Positions 27,645-38,299 of a stretch of DNA of 64,000 nucleotides are shown here, piece after piece. Source of the DNA: Myxococcus fulvus (GTDB lineage: Bacteria; Myxococcota; Myxococcia; Myxococcales; Myxococcaceae); the NCBI RefSeq assembly GCF_900111765.1, contig NZ_FOIB01000007.1, positions 248,001 through 312,000 on the forward strand, written 5' to 3'. The translations under genes and the position numbers were made by a program. The notes below the pieces were generated by a model. The model was not told the origin of the DNA and did not search any database. It saw only the letters and a list, made by a program, of their open reading frames with translations. Each line of letters starts with the position of its first letter. The stretch's first letter is position 1.

Positions 27645-28127
27645 ATGGCTCCGGACCGCGCCGTGGCCGTCCAAGCCCGACCGGAGCAGGAGTTCTTCTG
27701 CTTCCGGGTGGGAGACCTGCGGCTCGGCGTGCCCAGCGAGAACGTCCTCGAGGTGTTCCGCGCCGGCCTGCTCACCCCCCTGCCGAGGACGCCCTCCTTC
27801 ATCATGGGCGTGACGGGCCACCGCGGCGAGGTGCTGCCCGTGGTGGACCTCTTGCGCTTCCTCTCCAAGGGCGAGGCGCGCATCGGTCCCCGCACGCGCC
27901 TGTTCATCGGCATCACCGGCAGCATCGTCGCCGGGGTCGTCGCCGACACGGTGCTGGGTCTGCGCCGCTTCCCCGTGGCGGACATCCTCCCACCGCCGCT
28001 GGGCGGTGACGCGGCGGCCGAGCACCTGCTGGGCGTGGTGCAGGGCGCCACGCCGCAGGACAGCATCAATCTGCTCAACTTCTCCAAGCTGTTGCAGACG
28101 GCGCGGCAGCGCGCGGTGGCTCGATGA
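27645..28127 (+). CDS. frzA: FrzA, CheW-type coupling protein
   Basis: The 160-residue CheW protein links receptor FrzCD to kinase FrzE. The F-F-C-F-R-V-G-D-L-R-L-G-V start and the G-V-T-G-H-R-G-E-V-L-P-V-V-D-L motif are classic CheW features. A TTG at 27606 would extend it by 13 residues, but that codon lies at the predicted transcription start, so the ATG at 27645 is preferred. The stop overlaps the frzB start by 4 bases. Confidence 0.92.
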   Translation: MAPDRAVAVQARPEQEFFCFRVGDLRLGVPSENVLEVFRAGLLTPLPRTPSFIMGVTGHRGEVLPVVDLLRFLSKGEARIGPRTRLFIGITGSIVAGVVADTVLGLRRFPVADILPPPLGGDAAAEHLLGVVQGATPQDSINLLNFSKLLQTARQRAVAR

Positions 28128-28507
28128 ACGACGAGTTGATCGAGGAGAAGACGGAGGAGGTGGACATCCTCTTCTTCGAGATTGGCGGGGGCCTGTTCGG
28201 CACCGACGCGTCGCAGGTTCTGCGGATCGATCGCTCGTTGCCGGAGGACATCACCCTGCCGGAGCTGGGCCCGCTGCACCGGGGCAACCGCGCGTTGGTG
28301 TTCGACACGCCGGAGGGCGAGGGCCACCTGAAGGTGGACACCGTCCGGGGCGTGCGCCCCATCCCCGTGACTCAACTTCGCCGCATGCCCCCCACGGCGG
28401 GCGCGGCCGCTTATGCCGTCGGTGTGTGCCTGGAAGAGGCCCGCACCGTGTTGCTGATTGACCTGGTGGAGACCGCCAGGACCCGAGGAACTCAAGGAAG
28501 GCACTGA
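28124..28507 (+). CDS. frzB: FrzB, divergent short CheW-like protein
   Basis: The 127-residue protein is a shortened CheW domain (I-L-F-F-E-I-G-G-G-L-F-G-T start). It lacks the usual long G-x-x-x-x-R-G-x-x-x-P-V-x-D loop: the region reads L-H-R-G-N-R-A-L-V-F-D-T. In M. xanthus FrzB is described as a divergent CheW that modifies FrzCD arrays and does not couple to the kinase. It is coupled to frzA by ATGA and lies 5 bases before frzCD. Confidence 0.9.
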   Translation: MNDELIEEKTEEVDILFFEIGGGLFGTDASQVLRIDRSLPEDITLPELGPLHRGNRALVFDTPEGEGHLKVDTVRGVRPIPVTQLRRMPPTAGAAAYAVGVCLEEARTVLLIDLVETARTRGTQGRH

Positions 28508-28512
28508 CCGCA

Positions 28513-29769
28513 ATGTCCCTGGACACCCCCAACGAGAAGCCCACGTCCAAGGCCCGTTCCGCCCGGAAGGCCCCTGCCTCCAAGGCGGCCGGTGCCGCCG
28601 CGCCCGCGGCCTCCATCCCCCACAAGGCCTTCACCGACACCCTGTTGACGGTGCTCGCCGGCAACCTCCAGGCCCGCGTCCCCAAGGAGCTGGTGGGCGA
28701 GGGCGCCGAGGAGCTGGCCCACCTGCTCAACCAGGTGCTGGACAACTTCGCCAGCTCCGAGCACCGCAAGCACGTGGCGGCGCAGGAGATCGACCAGGCC
28801 CTGGACGCGCTCATCAGCCTGGTGCGCGAGGGCGATTTGTCCCGGTGGAACACCACCACCGAGGACCCCCAGCTGGGGCCGCTGCTCGAGGGCTTCGGCA
28901 AGGTCATCGAGACGCTGCGCACGTTCGTGCGGGAGATCAACGAGGCGGCGCTGAGGCTGTCCTCGTCCGCCAACCAGGTGCTCGCGGCGTCCACGCAGCA
29001 CGAGACGTCCTCCACGGAGCAGGCCGCCGCCATCCACGAGACGACGGCGACCATGGAGGAGCTCAAGCACGCCTCCGCGCAGATCGCCGAGAACGCCGGC
29101 AGCGTGGCGCGCGTGGCCGAGGAGACGCTGGGCGCGGCGCGCGCGGGCCGTGGCGCCATCGGTGAGTTCATCCAGGCCATGCAGCAGATCCGCAGCGACG
29201 GCGTCGCGGTGGCGGACTCCATCGCCAAGCTGTCCAAGCGCGTGGAGCGCATCGGCACGGTGGTGGAGGTCATCGACGAGATCGCCGACCGCTCGGACCT
29301 GCTCGCGCTGAACGCGGCGCTCGAGGGCAGCCGCGCCGGTGAGGCGGGCAAGGGCTTCTCCATCGTCGCGGCGGAGATGCGCCGGCTGGCGGAGAACGTC
29401 CTGGACTCCACCAAGGAGATCAAGAACCTCATCACGGAGATCCGCGAGGCCACGGCCGCGGCCGCGGGCGCCGCCGAGGCGTCCAAGTCCGCCACCGAGT
29501 CCGGTGAGAAGCTGGGCGCCGTCGCCGCGCAGGCCGTCGAGGGCATCCTCGCCGGCGTGCAGGAGACGAGCGACGCCGCTCGCGTCATCAACCTCGCCAC
29601 GCAGCAGCAGCGCACGGCCACCGAGCAGGTGGTGGCGTCCATGGCGGAGATCGAGGACGTGACGCGTCAGACGACGCAGGCGTCGAAGCAGGCGACGGGC
29701 GCGGCCGCGGAGCTCACGCAGCTGGCCGCGCGTCTCGCGGAGCTCATCAAGCGCTTCAAGGCCGACTAG
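28513..29769 (+). CDS. frzCD: FrzCD, cytoplasmic methyl-accepting chemoreceptor
   Basis: The 418-residue receptor has no membrane segment. A basic Ala/Lys-rich tail (1-35) precedes a helical region and the signalling domain. The conserved tip E-R-I-G-x-V-V-E-V-I-D-E-I-A-D-x-S-D-L-L-A-L-N-A-A-L-E lies near residues 252-278. Glutamine/glutamate-rich adaptation helices flank the tip and are the likely methylation sites for FrzF and FrzG. The basic tail is known in M. xanthus to hold the receptor on the nucleoid. Length agrees with M. xanthus FrzCD (417). Confidence 0.95.
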   Translation: MSLDTPNEKPTSKARSARKAPASKAAGAAAPAASIPHKAFTDTLLTVLAGNLQARVPKELVGEGAEELAHLLNQVLDNFASSEHRKHVAAQEIDQALDALISLVREGDLSRWNTTTEDPQLGPLLEGFGKVIETLRTFVREINEAALRLSSSANQVLAASTQHETSSTEQAAAIHETTATMEELKHASAQIAENAGSVARVAEETLGAARAGRGAIGEFIQAMQQIRSDGVAVADSIAKLSKRVERIGTVVEVIDEIADRSDLLALNAALEGSRAGEAGKGFSIVAAEMRRLAENVLDSTKEIKNLITEIREATAAAAGAAEASKSATESGEKLGAVAAQAVEGILAGVQETSDAARVINLATQQQRTATEQVVASMAEIEDVTRQTTQASKQATGAAAELTQLAARLAELIKRFKAD

Positions 29770-29808
29770 CTCTTCCGGGAAGGGGAGGGTGCGCAGCACT
29801 CACCGCCC

Positions 29809-32082
29809 ATGGACACCGAGGCTCTCAAGAAATCCCTCCTGAAGAAGTTCCAGGAGGTCACGGCCGACCGCCTCCAGAAGATTCAGCTGGGCGTGTTGGA
29901 CCTGGAGAAGGAAACCGCGGACCAGGCCGCGGACGACGTCGCGCGCGAGCTGCACACGATGAAGGGAGAGGCCCGCATGCTGGGCCTCGCCGCCATCGGT
30001 CAGCTCGCCCACGCGGCGGAGGACGTCCTGCGCGCCGAGCGCGAGGGACGCACGGCCACGGAGATCGCCACGGACGTCATGCTCCGTGCCTGCGACGTCC
30101 TGTCGGACCTCATCGAGGACCTGTCCGGCGCCAACACCGGCACGCCCGCCAGCGAGGACATGGTGCGCGCGCTGGCCGAGGTCTCCGGTCAGGCCGCGCC
30201 CGCCATCCCGGGTGCGAAGCCCCCGCCTCCCGCTCCGGCGCCCGCCCCCGTGGTGGCCGCGCAGGTAGCGGCGCCCGTGGTCCGGGCTCCGGTGGTGGAG
30301 GCCCCCGCCGCGCCCGTGGCGCATCATGCGCCCGCGTCGGGTCGTGCCGACGAGGAGGCCCCGAGCGCCGCCAAGTCGGCCATCGCCGACCGCACCATCC
30401 GCGTCAACGTGGAGGTGCTGGACTCGCTGGGCCTGCTCGCCGGCGACCTGCTGGTGGAGAGCGCCCGAGGGAGGCTGCGCAGCTCCGAGACGGAGGCGCT
30501 GTTCGAGCGCTTCAGCCGCATGGGCGACCGGTTCCTGCGCCTGGCGGAGGCACTGGAGATCCCGGTGGAGGTGCGCACGCAGCTGGATCGCGTCGAGAGC
30601 GACCTGCACATGCTGCGCGACGATGCGTTCCGCTTCGTTCGGCGCAACGACGACGGCATCAATACGCTGCACGGCAACCTGTCGAAGATGGCGGACCACG
30701 TGGCCGAGGCCCGGCTGGTGCCGCTGTCCACCGTGTTCGACGCCTTCCCGCGCGCGGTGCGCGACATGGCGCGCACGCAGACGAAGGAAGTGGACCTGCT
30801 CATCGAGAACGCCGACATCGGCGTGGACCGGTCCATGCTGGGCGACGTGCGCGACGCGCTGGTGCACCTCTTGCGCAACTCGGTGGACCACGGCCTGGAG
30901 TCCCCGGAGACGCGCCAGGCGCTGGGCAAGCCGCAGACGGGCCGCATCCGCATCCGCGTGCGCGTGGACGGCGACATGCTGCACATCGAGGTGGAGGACG
31001 ACGGGCGCGGCATCGACCCGGAGCGCCTGCGCCAGGTGGCCATCAACAAGCGCCTCATCACCGCGGTGCAGGCCGCCTCGCTGTCGGAGCGAGAGGCCAT
31101 CGAGCTCATCTTCCGTCCCGGCTTCTCCACCCGCGAGCAGGTCAGCGAGCTGTCCGGCCGCGGCGTGGGCATGGACGTGGTGAAGCGCAAGGTGGAGACG
31201 CTCGGCGGCTCCGTGGGCGTCAACAGCCGCATCGGCCGCGGCACCACCATCACCCTGCGGCTGCCCCAGTCGCTCGCGCTGATGAAGGTGCTGCTGGTGC
31301 GCCTGGGCGACGACGTCTACGGCATGCCCGCCGCGGACGTCGAGGCCGTGATGCGCGTCAAGCCGGAGGACCGGCTCGAAATCTTCGGCACCCTCGCGGT
31401 GCGCCACCGGGGCAAGCCCACGGCGCTCGTCGCGCTGGGGCCGCTGCTGGGCCTCAACGGCGGCAACCGCTTCGACAAGCCGCCGGCCGTCGTCGTGCGC
31501 CATGGAGAAGACCACGCGGCGCTGGTCGTCGACGGCTTCGTGGACGAGCGCGAGGTGGCGGTGAAGCCGTGCGGCGGGGAGTTCCTCAAGGGCGCGCCCT
31601 TCATCGCGGGCACCGCCGCGCTGGAGGACGGCCGCATCGCCGTGCTGCTGCACGTCCCGGACATCATGACGGAGGTGCGCCGCATGGCGCGGCCCGTCAC
31701 CCAGGCTCCGGCCGCCAAGCGGCTCCGGGTCCTGCTGGTGGACGACTCGCCCATCGCCCGCGCCACCGAGGGCGCGCTCGTCAAGGCGCTGGGGCACATG
31801 GTGGAGGAGGCGCAGGACGGCGAGGAGGCCTACGGCAAGGTGCAGAACAACACCTACGACCTCATCCTCACCGACGTGCAGATGCCGAAGATGGACGGCT
31901 TCTCGCTCGCGCGCAGGCTGAAGTCGACCCCCGCCGTGGCACGCATCCCCGTCATCATCCTGTCGTCGCTCGCCTCGCCCGAGGACAAGCGGCGCGGCCT
32001 GGATGCGGGCGCGGACGCGTACCTCGTCAAGGGAGAGCTGGGCGTGGAAGTGCTCGCGCAGGCCATCGATCGGCTGACCTGA
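29809..32082 (+). CDS. frzE: FrzE, hybrid CheA kinase with receiver
   Basis: The 757-residue kinase has an Hpt domain with phospho-acceptor His49 in E-L-H-T-M-K-G-E. An Ala/Pro linker (about 125-190), a dimerisation region and an ATPase domain follow (L-L-R-N-S-V-D-H-G; D-D-G-R-G-I-D; G-R-G-V-G-M-D-V-V). Then come a CheW-like regulatory domain and a C-terminal receiver with Asp689 in L-T-D-V-Q-M-P. It autophosphorylates under control of FrzCD and FrzA and passes phosphate to FrzZ. The attached receiver is known to restrain kinase activity in M. xanthus. The order in the operon is conserved. Confidence 0.95.
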   Translation: MDTEALKKSLLKKFQEVTADRLQKIQLGVLDLEKETADQAADDVARELHTMKGEARMLGLAAIGQLAHAAEDVLRAEREGRTATEIATDVMLRACDVLSDLIEDLSGANTGTPASEDMVRALAEVSGQAAPAIPGAKPPPPAPAPAPVVAAQVAAPVVRAPVVEAPAAPVAHHAPASGRADEEAPSAAKSAIADRTIRVNVEVLDSLGLLAGDLLVESARGRLRSSETEALFERFSRMGDRFLRLAEALEIPVEVRTQLDRVESDLHMLRDDAFRFVRRNDDGINTLHGNLSKMADHVAEARLVPLSTVFDAFPRAVRDMARTQTKEVDLLIENADIGVDRSMLGDVRDALVHLLRNSVDHGLESPETRQALGKPQTGRIRIRVRVDGDMLHIEVEDDGRGIDPERLRQVAINKRLITAVQAASLSEREAIELIFRPGFSTREQVSELSGRGVGMDVVKRKVETLGGSVGVNSRIGRGTTITLRLPQSLALMKVLLVRLGDDVYGMPAADVEAVMRVKPEDRLEIFGTLAVRHRGKPTALVALGPLLGLNGGNRFDKPPAVVVRHGEDHAALVVDGFVDEREVAVKPCGGEFLKGAPFIAGTAALEDGRIAVLLHVPDIMTEVRRMARPVTQAPAAKRLRVLLVDDSPIARATEGALVKALGHMVEEAQDGEEAYGKVQNNTYDLILTDVQMPKMDGFSLARRLKSTPAVARIPVIILSSLASPEDKRRGLDAGADAYLVKGELGVEVLAQAIDRLT

Positions 32083-32092
32083 GGAGCGGCGT

Positions 32093-33121
32093 TTGGGCGG
32101 ACCGGTCGCGGCGGCGATGGCGTTCAGGGTGCTCATGGTGGGCAAGGGGCTGCGCGCGCTCGCGGCCCGGGGCCTGTTCGACGGCGAGTCGCTCGTCCCG
32201 GTGGGGCCCGCCGAGGTCGACTTCCCCGGCGCGCTCGTCGCCGTGCAGCGCCACTTCCCGGACGTGGCGCTGGTGGACCTCACCAGTCTGGAGGCGCTGG
32301 AGGCCATCGAGCAGGTGATGGCGGGGCGGCCCGTGCCCGTGCTGGCGCTCCACCCCGGGGCCCTCACCGGCCAGGAGGCCTTCCAGGCCATGGCCCTGGG
32401 GGCGCTGGACGTGATGGAGCGCCCCGCGCTTCCCGGCCCGGAGTTCTGGGCCCACGTGTCGCGCAAGCTGGTGATGCTGGCCCAGGTGAAGGCCGTGCGG
32501 CAGACCCAGACGCGCCCCTCGGCGAAGCTGCCCAAGGAGGAATTGCCCCCGCCGCCCTATCCCCTGGTGGCCATTGCCGCCTCCCTGGGGGGGCCCAAGG
32601 CGGTCGCACAGGTACTGCGGAAGATTCCACGAGACTTTCCCGCGCCCATCGCCTACTGCCAGCACATCAGCGAGGGTTTCACGGAGGGCCTCGCGCACTG
32701 GCTGACGATGGAGACGGCGCTGGGAGTGACGGAGGCGGAGCACGGCATGGTGATGGTGCCCGGGACGGTGTACATCGCCCCGTCGGGCAGTCACCTGTTG
32801 GTGCGACCGGAGGGCAGGTTGGAGCTGGACTCGGGGCCCGCGCTCCGAGGATTCCGGCCCTCGTGTGACATGCTGCTCACTTCGGCCGGGGAGTCCTTCG
32901 GCTCGCGCTGTGTCGGAGTCATCCTGACGGGAATGGGGCGGGACGGGGCTCGGGGGATGAAGGAGATCCGGGAGCGGGGAGGGCGGACCATCGCCCAGGA
33001 TGAGAGCACGTCCGCGGTGTGGGGCATGCCTCGCGAGGCGGTGTTGCTCGGGGCGGCGCAGGAGGTGCTGCCGCTGGAGCGCATCGGCCCCACGTTGGTG
33101 CAGTGGGTGGAAGCGTGCTGA
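32093..33121 (+). CDS. frzG: FrzG, CheB-type methylesterase with degenerate receiver
   Basis: The 342-residue product removes methyl groups from FrzCD. The C-terminal esterase domain shows the three catalytic regions A-I-A-A-S-L-G-G (Ser), C-Q-H-I (His) and G-M-G-R-D-G-A (Asp). The N-terminal receiver-like domain lacks the acidic pair after beta-1 (L-M-V-G-K-G) but keeps an Asp in L-V-D-L, so phosphorylation control is doubtful. The TTG at 32093 is chosen for its GAGGAG at spacing 6; an ATG at 32117 gives 334 residues and is a fair alternative. The stop overlaps the frzF start. Confidence 0.92.
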   Translation: MGGPVAAAMAFRVLMVGKGLRALAARGLFDGESLVPVGPAEVDFPGALVAVQRHFPDVALVDLTSLEALEAIEQVMAGRPVPVLALHPGALTGQEAFQAMALGALDVMERPALPGPEFWAHVSRKLVMLAQVKAVRQTQTRPSAKLPKEELPPPPYPLVAIAASLGGPKAVAQVLRKIPRDFPAPIAYCQHISEGFTEGLAHWLTMETALGVTEAEHGMVMVPGTVYIAPSGSHLLVRPEGRLELDSGPALRGFRPSCDMLLTSAGESFGSRCVGVILTGMGRDGARGMKEIRERGGRTIAQDESTSAVWGMPREAVLLGAAQEVLPLERIGPTLVQWVEAC

Positions 33122-34902
33122 ACGTGAGCAACAAAGTGCTTCAGCAGCTGGCCGCGCTCCTCCTGGAGCGCGCGGGGCTGAAGATCACCCCGGATGGGTT
33201 CCACAGCTTGCGGCTGGCCCTGTCCACGCGCATGCCCGTGCTCGGCATCGAGGAGCCGGAGCGCTACCTCCAGCGACTGACGGGCGTGGGGGGCGAGGAG
33301 GAGCTGCGCTCGCTGTTGCCCCTGGTGACGGTGGGGCACACGGAGTTCTTCCGCGACGCCAAGCAGTTCCGCGCGCTGGAGAAGAGCGTGCTGCCGGACC
33401 TGCTCGCCCGCGCGCGTCGGGAGATGCGCAAGGTGTCCATCTGGTCCGCCGGCTGCGCCACGGGCGAGGAGCCCTACAGCATGGCCATGGTGCTGGCGGA
33501 GCTGGGCGCGCTCTCCGTGGAGGTGGACCTGTGGGCCACGGACCTGAACCTGGCCGCGGTGGAGGCCGCCCGTCAGGGGCGCTTCTCCATGCGCCGCAGC
33601 ATCAGCATCCAGCCGGAGCGGCTCGCCCGCTTCTTCCGCCCCGTCGAGGATGGCCACGAGGCCCTGCCCGCGCTGCGTGAGTACATCCGCTTCGACGGAC
33701 AGAACCTGGCGGTCCCCGTCTTCGACAAGGTCGCGCTGAACTCGCTGGACCTCATCCTCTGCCGCAACGTCATCATCTACTTCGACCTGCCCACCATCCG
33801 CGGGCTGATGGACCGCTTCCTGAGCGCGCTGCGGCCCGGGGGGCTCTTGTTCCTCGGGTACTCGGAGAGCCTCTTCAAGGTCTATGATCGCTTCGAGATG
33901 ATCGAGGTCGACGGCGCCTTCGTGTACCGGCGTCCGCCCAGCGACAAGGGCTACCGTCCGCCGCCGCTGCGCATCCACCCGTACCCCGGCGCCGCCGACA
34001 CGCAGGCTCGCGCGCCGGAGCCCGAGCCCTTCTCGCCGGCCGTCTACGCGCGCCCCGCGGTGGAGCTGGCCCAGGGCGCCCGCTCGCGCGCGAGCACCCC
34101 GGACACCGCCGCCACCCGGGGCCCCGGCGCGCTCTCCGGAGCCTTCCCGGCGGTGCGCCCGCTGCCCGCCGCGTCCACCCCGCCCGCGGCGTCCGGCACG
34201 CAGCCGCCCGCGACGACGAAGACCAATGACCTGGGCCGTCCTCGTGTCACCGTGGAGCTGCCGGCGGTGAGCCCCGCGGACGCGGTCCGCACGCGTCCCA
34301 CGGTGGAGCTGCCGGCGGTGTCCGCGCCCGCCCGCACCGTCACCGGTGAGATTCCCGCCGCCACCGCGTGGCCCAAGCTGCTGCCTCCGGCGGAGCGGCT
34401 GGCCATGGCGGTGCGGAAGATGACGCAGGGGGATTTCCCCGCCGCCATCCAGGGCGTGCAGCGCCTGCTGGTGGACGAGCCGAGTGACCTGGACGCGCTG
34501 CTCACGCTGGGCAACCTCTACTCGCTCACCGGGCGCATCACCGAGGCGCGGGAGGCGTTCGCCCAGGCCATCCAGCGCGAGCCGCTGTGCGTGGAGGCGC
34601 GCGTGTTCGGCGGCGTGGCCGCGCTGCAGGCCGGGGAGCTGCGGGAGGCGCGCTCGGAGCTGGGCAAGGCGCTCTTCCTGGAGCCCACGCTCGCCATCGG
34701 CCACTACCTGCTGGCGCAGGTGCAGGAGCGCAGCCACGACTCCGAGGCGGCCCGTCGCAGCTACCGCAACGCGATTGCGCAGCTGCGCTTCCCCCAGCGC
34801 ACGCTGGCGGGGCACTACCCGGAGATGCTGGACTCGGCCGAGGCCATCTCCCGCGCGGCGCGCTATGCGCTCGCCGCGCTGGAGGAGCAGCCTCCGCACT
34901 GA
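33115..34902 (+). CDS. frzF: FrzF, CheR-type methyltransferase with TPR tail
   Basis: The 595-residue product methylates FrzCD with SAM. The CheR core (about 1-275) shows F-F-R-D, S-A-G-C-A-T-G-E-E-P-Y-S, R-N-V-I-I-Y-F and G-Y-S-E-S-L. A long Pro/Ala linker with two imperfect V-E-L-P-A-V-S units (about 280-420) leads to tetratricopeptide repeats (about 430-570), which in M. xanthus limit the methylation sites. The GTG at 33115 overlaps frzG by 7 bases; GTG at 33124 is an alternative. It is the last gene of the operon. Confidence 0.94.
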   Translation: MLNVSNKVLQQLAALLLERAGLKITPDGFHSLRLALSTRMPVLGIEEPERYLQRLTGVGGEEELRSLLPLVTVGHTEFFRDAKQFRALEKSVLPDLLARARREMRKVSIWSAGCATGEEPYSMAMVLAELGALSVEVDLWATDLNLAAVEAARQGRFSMRRSISIQPERLARFFRPVEDGHEALPALREYIRFDGQNLAVPVFDKVALNSLDLILCRNVIIYFDLPTIRGLMDRFLSALRPGGLLFLGYSESLFKVYDRFEMIEVDGAFVYRRPPSDKGYRPPPLRIHPYPGAADTQARAPEPEPFSPAVYARPAVELAQGARSRASTPDTAATRGPGALSGAFPAVRPLPAASTPPAASGTQPPATTKTNDLGRPRVTVELPAVSPADAVRTRPTVELPAVSAPARTVTGEIPAATAWPKLLPPAERLAMAVRKMTQGDFPAAIQGVQRLLVDEPSDLDALLTLGNLYSLTGRITEAREAFAQAIQREPLCVEARVFGGVAALQAGELREARSELGKALFLEPTLAIGHYLLAQVQERSHDSEAARRSYRNAIAQLRFPQRTLAGHYPEMLDSAEAISRAARYALAALEEQPPH

Positions 34903-34929
34903 CGTCGCGCGGAGGCCGCGGGGCCTTCT

Positions 34930-35250
34930 TCAGTCCAGGGAGGACTTCACCTGGTCCAGCGACTTGCTGGGGTCCAGCACGGCGCCGAACTTCTTCTGGA
35001 GGTAGGACTTGGCCTGCCCGCGCAGGAGCATGCCCGGGTCCGTGCCCTCGCCCTCGACGGCCTTGTCGGTGATGACGAACGAGGCGTCCAGCTGGATGCC
35101 CATCACCTTGCCGACAATCTTCGCGCCCTCGCCCTGCCAGTCGGCCTTCACTCCGTACTTGCCACCCCAGTACCGGAGGAGCTCCTCGACGCGCTGCTTC
35201 ACCTGGTCCTTCGGCAGGGAGTGGGGGATATCGAACTTCAGCATGCCCAT
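34930..35250 (-). CDS. Polyhydroxyalkanoic acid system family protein
   Basis: The 106-residue product matches the small PHA-granule-region family (PHA_gran_rgn) by its L-P-K-D-Q-V-K-Q-R-V-E-E-L-L start and the G-x-K-I-V-G-K-V-M-G-I-Q-L-D-A-S-F core. Its role is unclear; members resemble cyclase/dehydrase-type small domains and are often near, but not limited to, PHA genes. None are visible here. The ATG at 35250 has AGGAG 7 bases upstream. It converges on frzF. Confidence 0.75.
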   Translation of the reverse strand: MGMLKFDIPHSLPKDQVKQRVEELLRYWGGKYGVKADWQGEGAKIVGKVMGIQLDASFVITDKAVEGEGTDPGMLLRGQAKSYLQKKFGAVLDPSKSLDQVKSSLD

Positions 35251-35357
35251 GGCACGGCTCCTGATTTCAGTGTCCTGGCCATTCGTTTATCGACGCCGGG
35301 CCGAGAAGGGAACCGCCGAGTCATCCGCGAGCGCACGAATGTCAACGGCCCGGCGCA

Positions 35358-36821
<1,464 letters not shown>

Positions 36822-37003
36822 GATGCGCACGGATGCCCGAGCCCGCTCCGGGTCGCGAGGGAATTGAAGCATCCGTGCACGAATGCCGTGCCCGTGACGC
36901 TTCGAGCCACCGAGACACACTTCCACCTGCCCAGGTGCGCGCAAAAAACACCACCCGGGCCTGGGTTGTGGTCTTGTGTCGTTTGGACCCAAGGAGTCCT
37001 TGC

Positions 37004-38230
37004 GTGTCACCTCTGCGAAACTGGCTCTGTCTCTGCTCCGTCTTCACGCTCCTGCTCGCGTCGCCCGAAGGCGCGCGGGCCCAGGTGGGCTCGTCGTACC
37101 CGTCGGAGCCGGCTCCGGCGCAGCCCGCGTATCCTCCGCAGGACGCCGCGCCCTCGACTCCGCCGGAGCCGACGCCGCTGCCCCCCGTGGACCCGTACGC
37201 CGACCCTCGGATGGCCGAGCCACCCCCGTCGAACCCCGTGCCGGCGTCCCCGGACCCCGCGGCGATGCCTCGCGTGGACAACCCTCCACAAACCTCGGAC
37301 GTGCCGCGCGCGGATGAGCCGGACCTGCGCCAGTCGCCGCTGACGCAGGACGGCACGCCCGCGTCGCTGACGCCGTCGGCCTCGGCCACGCCGCCGCCGT
37401 ACGTGGACAGCGGCGCCATCCTGGATGGACGTCAGCGCCTGGGGCCCTTCCTGTCGGGGCCGGGCAGCTTCCGCTTCATCGCGCACCACACGGCGCTGGG
37501 CGCGCTGGGCGGCTTCTTCACCCAGGCGTTCGCCAATGACTTCGACTTCGACCAGAGCTCGCGCGAGGCGATGCTGGCCGGCACGTTGATTGGCGCGGGC
37601 CTGGGCTTCGGCGCGTCCTCCTGGTGGCAATTCAACAACTGGGTGGACAAGCCCATGTCGTCCTTCACCATCATCAACTCGGGCGTGGGCGGCGCCTTCA
37701 TGGCCGGCTTCATGGACCTCTTCACGCAGGACGCGGGGGTGCTCACCTGGTCCGCGTTCCTGGGCGCGGAGCTGGGCGCGTGGCTCACGGCGGGGCTCGG
37801 CGGCGGGCAACTCCCGCTGAACGACGGCCTGCTCATCTCCTCCGGCGCGGGCTGGGGCGCGGCCTACGCGGCGCTGCTCTTGGCGGTCATCCACTTCTCC
37901 GGAACGGACATCTCCTCGAAGACGTGGCGGGACACGCTGCTGCTCGCGCCGGGCATCGGCGCGGGCGCGCTGGCGCTGGCCACCATGCGCTACAACCCGA
38001 CGCCCTCGCAGATTCTCCGCGCGGACCTGTTCGGCGCGGGCGTGGGCGCGGCGGTGCTGCTCATCTCCGGCCTGGTGCTGGGCGGCTTCGACCAGTCCAC
38101 GCCGTACGTGCTGTCCTTCCTGGGTTCCGCGGGCGCCATCACCACGGTGAGCCTGCTGTGGGAGGAGAGCGTGGACCGCTCCGCGCTGAAGAACGCCAAG
38201 GACCGGCCGTACCGCAACGTCTGGTGGTAG
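37004..38230 (+). CDS. Secreted/membrane protein with Pro-rich region and Gly-rich membrane segments
   Basis: The GTG at 37004 has AAGGAG 7 bases upstream. The 408-residue product has a signal peptide (cut after about residue 26, A-R-A-Q). A Pro/Ala/Asp-rich stretch (30-130) is followed by several Gly/Ala/Leu-rich hydrophobic segments (about 155-390) that look like membrane helices. It is probably an envelope protein with a periplasmic Pro-rich arm. The family is not recognised. Confidence 0.75.
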   Translation: MSPLRNWLCLCSVFTLLLASPEGARAQVGSSYPSEPAPAQPAYPPQDAAPSTPPEPTPLPPVDPYADPRMAEPPPSNPVPASPDPAAMPRVDNPPQTSDVPRADEPDLRQSPLTQDGTPASLTPSASATPPPYVDSGAILDGRQRLGPFLSGPGSFRFIAHHTALGALGGFFTQAFANDFDFDQSSREAMLAGTLIGAGLGFGASSWWQFNNWVDKPMSSFTIINSGVGGAFMAGFMDLFTQDAGVLTWSAFLGAELGAWLTAGLGGGQLPLNDGLLISSGAGWGAAYAALLLAVIHFSGTDISSKTWRDTLLLAPGIGAGALALATMRYNPTPSQILRADLFGAGVGAAVLLISGLVLGGFDQSTPYVLSFLGSAGAITTVSLLWEESVDRSALKNAKDRPYRNVWW

Positions 38231-38299
38231 ACGGCCCGGAGGGCGGGCGAGCATGCGTCGTGGCACCGAGGGGAGGCAGACACCACCTTTCCTCGCGAC

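Noticed and set aside
32117..32119. ATG start for frzG
   Set aside because: Kept only as an alternative; the TTG at 32093 has a much better ribosome-binding site.
34910..34930. Weak hairpin AGGCC/GGCCT between frzF and the PHA-system gene
   Set aside because: Only five firm pairs; not strong enough to call a terminator.
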